This document shows positions 7,759 through 10,133 of a stretch of 10,133 bases of DNA, one piece after another (within the stretch, counting starts at the first letter, position 1; each line of letters begins with the position of its first letter). Position numbers and translations under genes: made by a program. The notes below the pieces were generated by a model. The model made no database searches and was not told the DNA's origin. It was given only the letters and a program-made list of their open reading frames with translations. The stretch spans positions 1-10,133 of the forward strand of contig JAEUMA010000524.1 in NCBI GenBank assembly GCA_016793565.1. The letters run 5' to 3'. Source of the DNA: Rhizobiaceae bacterium. GTDB lineage: Bacteria > Pseudomonadota > Alphaproteobacteria > Rhizobiales > Rhizobiaceae.

Positions 7759-7776
7759 TGTTTCGTTTCGAGCCGC

Positions 7777-7783
7777 GAGGGAG
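7777..7783 (+). promoter_or_regulatory. Ribosome binding site of the amidase gene
   Basis: GAGGGAG ends 7 nt before the GTG at 7791. The strong match and ideal spacing support GTG as the start although it is not ATG. Confidence 0.75.
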
Positions 7784-7790
7784 TCAGGAC

Positions 7791-9185
7791 GTGTCGGAAC
7801 TTCACTATTGGTCGATAGCGAAGCTGTCGGAACAGCTGCAGGCTGGAGCAATCTCGCCCGTCGAGGTGGTCAGGTCGATGCTGGACCGTATCGACACGCT
7901 TGACGGGACCTATCACTCCTACATCACTGTCATGGCTGATCAGGCGCTCGCCCGCGCAAGAATCGCGGAACAGGAGCTCAGCGGCGGTCTCCGGCGCGGG
8001 CCGCTTCATGGCGTCCCTCTCGCGGTCAAGGATCTGCTCTACACGAAAGACGCGCCGACATCGGCCGGAATGAGCATCTACCGCGACTTCGTGCCGGACT
8101 ACGACGCTACAGTGATAGCCAGGCTCTACGCCGCCGGAGCGATCATTCTGGGAAAGCTCTCGCTGACCGAAGGCGCCTACACGAACAACCATCCGGTTTT
8201 TCCCACGCCGATCAATCCTTGGAATGCGGAGTATTGGGCCGGCACGTCCTCGAACGGCTCCGGCGTCGCGACGACCACAGGCATGGCTTTCGGAGCGCTC
8301 TCCACCGACACCGGCGGCTCGATCCGCTTTCCTTCCGCCTGCAACAGCCTGACCGCCGTCAAGCCCACATGGGGACGGGTGAGCCGCCATGGATGTTTCA
8401 CGCTATCGCATTCGCTCGACCATATCGGCCCCTTCGCGCGCAGCGCGCTGGATGCATCCTTCATCCTGCGTGCGATTGCCGGTCCGGACGACAATGACCC
8501 GACGGCGCTTCGCGCAGCGGTGCCGGACTATGTGTCGGCCACCATGCGGGGGGTCAGCGGCCTTCGCATCGGCTACGACGAGAGCTACGTCTCGACACGG
8601 ACCGATCCCGAGGTCGTCGCTGCGGTGGAAGCTGCGCGCCACGTGCTTGCCTCGCTCGGAGCCCGGATCAGGCCATTGTCCTTTCCGTCGCCCTACGAAG
8701 CGCTCAAGGGGTGGTTCGACATATGCGGCGCGGAAACCGCGAAGGTGCATGAGAAGACCTATCCGTCGAGGGCGGCGGACTACCATGCGGGCATGGCCGG
8801 CCTTATCGAACACGGGCTGAAGGTCAGCGGCGAAGCTGTCGCGAAGGCCTGGGTGAACCGGCTCGAATTTTCGGGCAGGCTCGCCGCCGCCTTCGAGGAC
8901 GTCGACCTGATGCTCATTCCGACGATGACGACACCGACGCCGACGCTGGCGGAACTGGAGGCGTTCGGGGCCGACGACGACGTTCTGCTGCAGATGATCC
9001 GATACACGGCGCCTTTCGACCTTTCGGGCAATCCGACGATCGTCCTCCCGGCCGGCTTTTCGCGAAACGGACTCCCGATCTCGCTGCAGCTCGTCGGCAA
9101 GCATCTGTCGGAAGACATCCTCATCGCCGCGGGCCATGCCTTCCAACAGGCGACGAACTGGCATCTTCGCCGACCGATCGCCTGA
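7791..9185 (+). CDS. Amidase-signature family amidohydrolase
   Basis: This 464-residue enzyme belongs to the amidase-signature family (GatA, fatty-acid amide hydrolase, NylA, indoleacetamide hydrolase), which hydrolyse a carboxamide to acid and amine or ammonia through a Ser-cisSer-Lys triad. Visible triad residues are Lys80 in GVPLAVKD, Ser153 as the cis-serine in GTSSNGSG, and nucleophile Ser177 in DTGGSIRFP. These are followed by the family segment KPTWGRVSRHG (191-201). Residues 1-50 (ISPVEVV, LDRID) are a typical family N-terminus, which supports the GTG start at 7791. The glycine-serine loop has Asn155 where most members have Gly. There is no signal peptide, so it works in the cytoplasm. 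GatA function is unlikely because no gatB or gatC partner is present and it faces a catabolic importer operon. It most likely hydrolyses the imported amide or a product of the SxxK hydrolase; the substrate is unknown. A dehydrogenase gene follows after 63 bp. Confidence 0.95.
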   Translation: MSELHYWSIAKLSEQLQAGAISPVEVVRSMLDRIDTLDGTYHSYITVMADQALARARIAEQELSGGLRRGPLHGVPLAVKDLLYTKDAPTSAGMSIYRDFVPDYDATVIARLYAAGAIILGKLSLTEGAYTNNHPVFPTPINPWNAEYWAGTSSNGSGVATTTGMAFGALSTDTGGSIRFPSACNSLTAVKPTWGRVSRHGCFTLSHSLDHIGPFARSALDASFILRAIAGPDDNDPTALRAAVPDYVSATMRGVSGLRIGYDESYVSTRTDPEVVAAVEAARHVLASLGARIRPLSFPSPYEALKGWFDICGAETAKVHEKTYPSRAADYHAGMAGLIEHGLKVSGEAVAKAWVNRLEFSGRLAAAFEDVDLMLIPTMTTPTPTLAELEAFGADDDVLLQMIRYTAPFDLSGNPTIVLPAGFSRNGLPISLQLVGKHLSEDILIAAGHAFQQATNWHLRRPIA

Positions 9186-9248
9186 GGCCGGCACGGAGCG
9201 CGCTTGGAACCAGTCGCAGGTGGGGTTGAAGGAAGAGAAGGCGGACCG

Positions 9249-10112
9249 ATGAAGCAGCGGGTCGGAATTATCGGCGTCGGCCTGATGGGCCACGGCGTTG
9301 CGAAGAACATCGCCCTCAAGGGCTGGCCTCTCGGCTATCTGCGCCACCCCGGCAACCAACCCACCGGAGATTTGGACGAGCTCGGCGCGGTCGCCTACGA
9401 CACCATCGTCGAGCTGGCGGCACAGCGTGACATCATCGTACTTTGCGTGACCGGATCGGCCCAGGTCGAGGAAATTATCGTCAACAGCGGTCTCCTAGGC
9501 ACGCTGCGCCCGGACATGGTCATCATCGACTGCTCGACCGCCAACCCCGCATCGACCGTCGTGCTGGCGCGGAAAGTGGCGGAGACGGGCGCGCATTTCG
9601 TCGATGCGGCGATGACGCGCACACCCAAGGAAGCCGAGGAAGGTCGGCTCAATCTGCTGGTGGGCGGCGATCCGCGGATCGTGGAGAGCGTGAAGCCGCT
9701 GCTGTCCGCCTTCGCGGAGAGCATTTTCGAGGCGGGCGGCGTCGGAACCGGACACCAGCTCAAGCTGCTGCACAACTATGTCTCGCTGGGTTCGATCACC
9801 CTGATCGCCGAAGCGGTGGCCTGCGCGATGCGCGGCGGCGTTTCGATGGACGCGCTGGTGGATTGTCTGGCCAAGGGCGGCGGCGGCGGCGTGGCTCTGG
9901 AGCGGCTTCGGCCGTCGATCGTGTCGGGAGACAGCGGGCAACTGCGCTTTACCATCGCCAACGCGGCCAAGGATCTTTCCTACTACCGCGCCATGGCTGG
10001 CGATCTGAACGCCCCCGTCTCGGTTGCCGACGGCGTGCTCGCGACGCTGCAGAAGCTGATCGAGCGCGGCAAGGGCGACGCATTCGTGCCGGAGCAAATA
10101 AGACTTCTCTGA
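9249..10112 (+). CDS. NAD(P)-dependent beta-hydroxyacid dehydrogenase-like oxidoreductase (3-hydroxyisobutyrate/6-phosphogluconate dehydrogenase superfamily)
   Basis: This 287-residue protein has the two-domain fold of the beta-hydroxyacid dehydrogenase family (3-hydroxyisobutyrate, tartronate semialdehyde, 6-phosphogluconate dehydrogenases), which interconvert a hydroxyacid and a semialdehyde or keto product with NAD(P). The Rossmann nucleotide motif is GVGLMG (9-14). The substrate-side motif DCSTANP is at 94-100, catalytic Lys172 and Asn176 lie in KLLHN, and the cofactor-side KDL is at 241-243. KLLHN resembles the KMVHN of 6-phosphogluconate dehydrogenase more than the KLxNN of most 3-hydroxyisobutyrate dehydrogenases. 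The usual PVSGG substrate loop near 121-126 is replaced by AMTRTP, so the substrate should differ from that of the classic enzymes. The ATG at 9249 is chosen because the Rossmann strand begins at residue 4 and AAGG lies 7 nt upstream; an in-frame TTG at 9204 would add 15 unmatched residues. It is probably cotranscribed with the amidase. Arg32 after the second strand hints at NADP, weakly. Confidence 0.92.
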   Translation: MKQRVGIIGVGLMGHGVAKNIALKGWPLGYLRHPGNQPTGDLDELGAVAYDTIVELAAQRDIIVLCVTGSAQVEEIIVNSGLLGTLRPDMVIIDCSTANPASTVVLARKVAETGAHFVDAAMTRTPKEAEEGRLNLLVGGDPRIVESVKPLLSAFAESIFEAGGVGTGHQLKLLHNYVSLGSITLIAEAVACAMRGGVSMDALVDCLAKGGGGGVALERLRPSIVSGDSGQLRFTIANAAKDLSYYRAMAGDLNAPVSVADGVLATLQKLIERGKGDAFVPEQIRLL

Positions 10113-10133
10113 CCGTCAACCGGGTAGCGGCCT

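Larger units (their letters stand above)
7555..7790. promoter_or_regulatory. Divergent intergenic control region
   Basis: This 236-bp gap separates the leftward importer operon from the rightward amidase-dehydrogenase pair and must hold both sets of promoters. It contains a short A/T-rich patch (about 7686-7720) that stands out from the GC-rich surroundings, a candidate minus-strand promoter, a perfect inverted repeat and a tandem 7-bp repeat, listed separately. No regulator gene is present nearby. A short open frame at 7612-7818 lies inside the gap, but I do not believe it is a gene. Confidence 0.7.

Noticed and set aside
7612..7818. 68-codon plus-strand open frame in the divergent control region
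   Set aside because: There is no correctly spaced ribosome site (the nearby AGGAGG is about 16 nt from its ATG), it overlaps the amidase start, and the peptide resembles nothing known.
8403..9359. 318-codon minus-strand open frame opposite the amidase gene
   Set aside because: It is antisense to the catalytic domain of a clear amidase and has shadow-type composition without motifs.
9495..10097. 200-codon minus-strand open frame opposite the dehydrogenase gene
   Set aside because: It is His/Arg/Gln-rich, antisense to a gene with intact Rossmann and catalytic motifs, and has no recognisable domain.
10113..10133. Possible terminator after the dehydrogenase gene
   Set aside because: Only 21 bases remain after the stop, with no inverted repeat or T-run, so nothing can be called.

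Overview
The window is high-GC, densely coded DNA with short gaps, 4-bp start/stop overlaps and clear Shine-Dalgarno sites. Base composition, codon use and gene types fit an alphaproteobacterium of the Rhizobiales kind (for example Phyllobacteriaceae or Rhizobiaceae). That placement is inferred from style and family resemblance; there is no marker gene. I saw no rRNA, tRNA, insertion sequence, phage gene, CRISPR array or obvious frameshift.

Layout: eight protein genes form two divergent units around a 236-bp control region (7555-7790). Leftward on the minus strand, in transcription order: a secreted solute-binding protein of the dipeptide/oligopeptide type (7554-6061), a DppB-like permease (5965-5021), a DppC-like permease (5024-4173), one polypeptide carrying both ATPase domains (DppD-DppF fusion, 4176-2524), a cytoplasmic SxxK serine hydrolase resembling NylB/class C beta-lactamase-like hydrolases (2508-1285), and an aldehyde dehydrogenase that runs off the left edge (1237-1). 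DppB/DppC and DppC/ATPase are joined by GTGA and ATGA overlaps. A perfect GC-rich hairpin separates the binding-protein gene from the permeases. Rightward on the plus strand: an amidase-signature enzyme (7791-9185) and an NAD(P)-dependent beta-hydroxyacid dehydrogenase-like protein (9249-10112).

Together this looks like a complete uptake-and-catabolism locus. The five-part ABC importer would bring in a peptide-like or amide-containing compound. Two different amide/ester hydrolases (amidase and SxxK hydrolase), neither with a signal peptide, would cleave it in the cytoplasm. The aldehyde dehydrogenase and the hydroxyacid dehydrogenase-like enzyme would oxidise the released carbon skeleton. The substrate cannot be read from the sequence. 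The set of enzyme families (amidase-signature, NylB-like SxxK hydrolase, aldehyde dehydrogenase) recalls the 6-aminohexanoate (nylon oligomer) pathway, but this is only an analogy. No local transcription factor is visible; candidate operator-like repeats lie in the divergent region.
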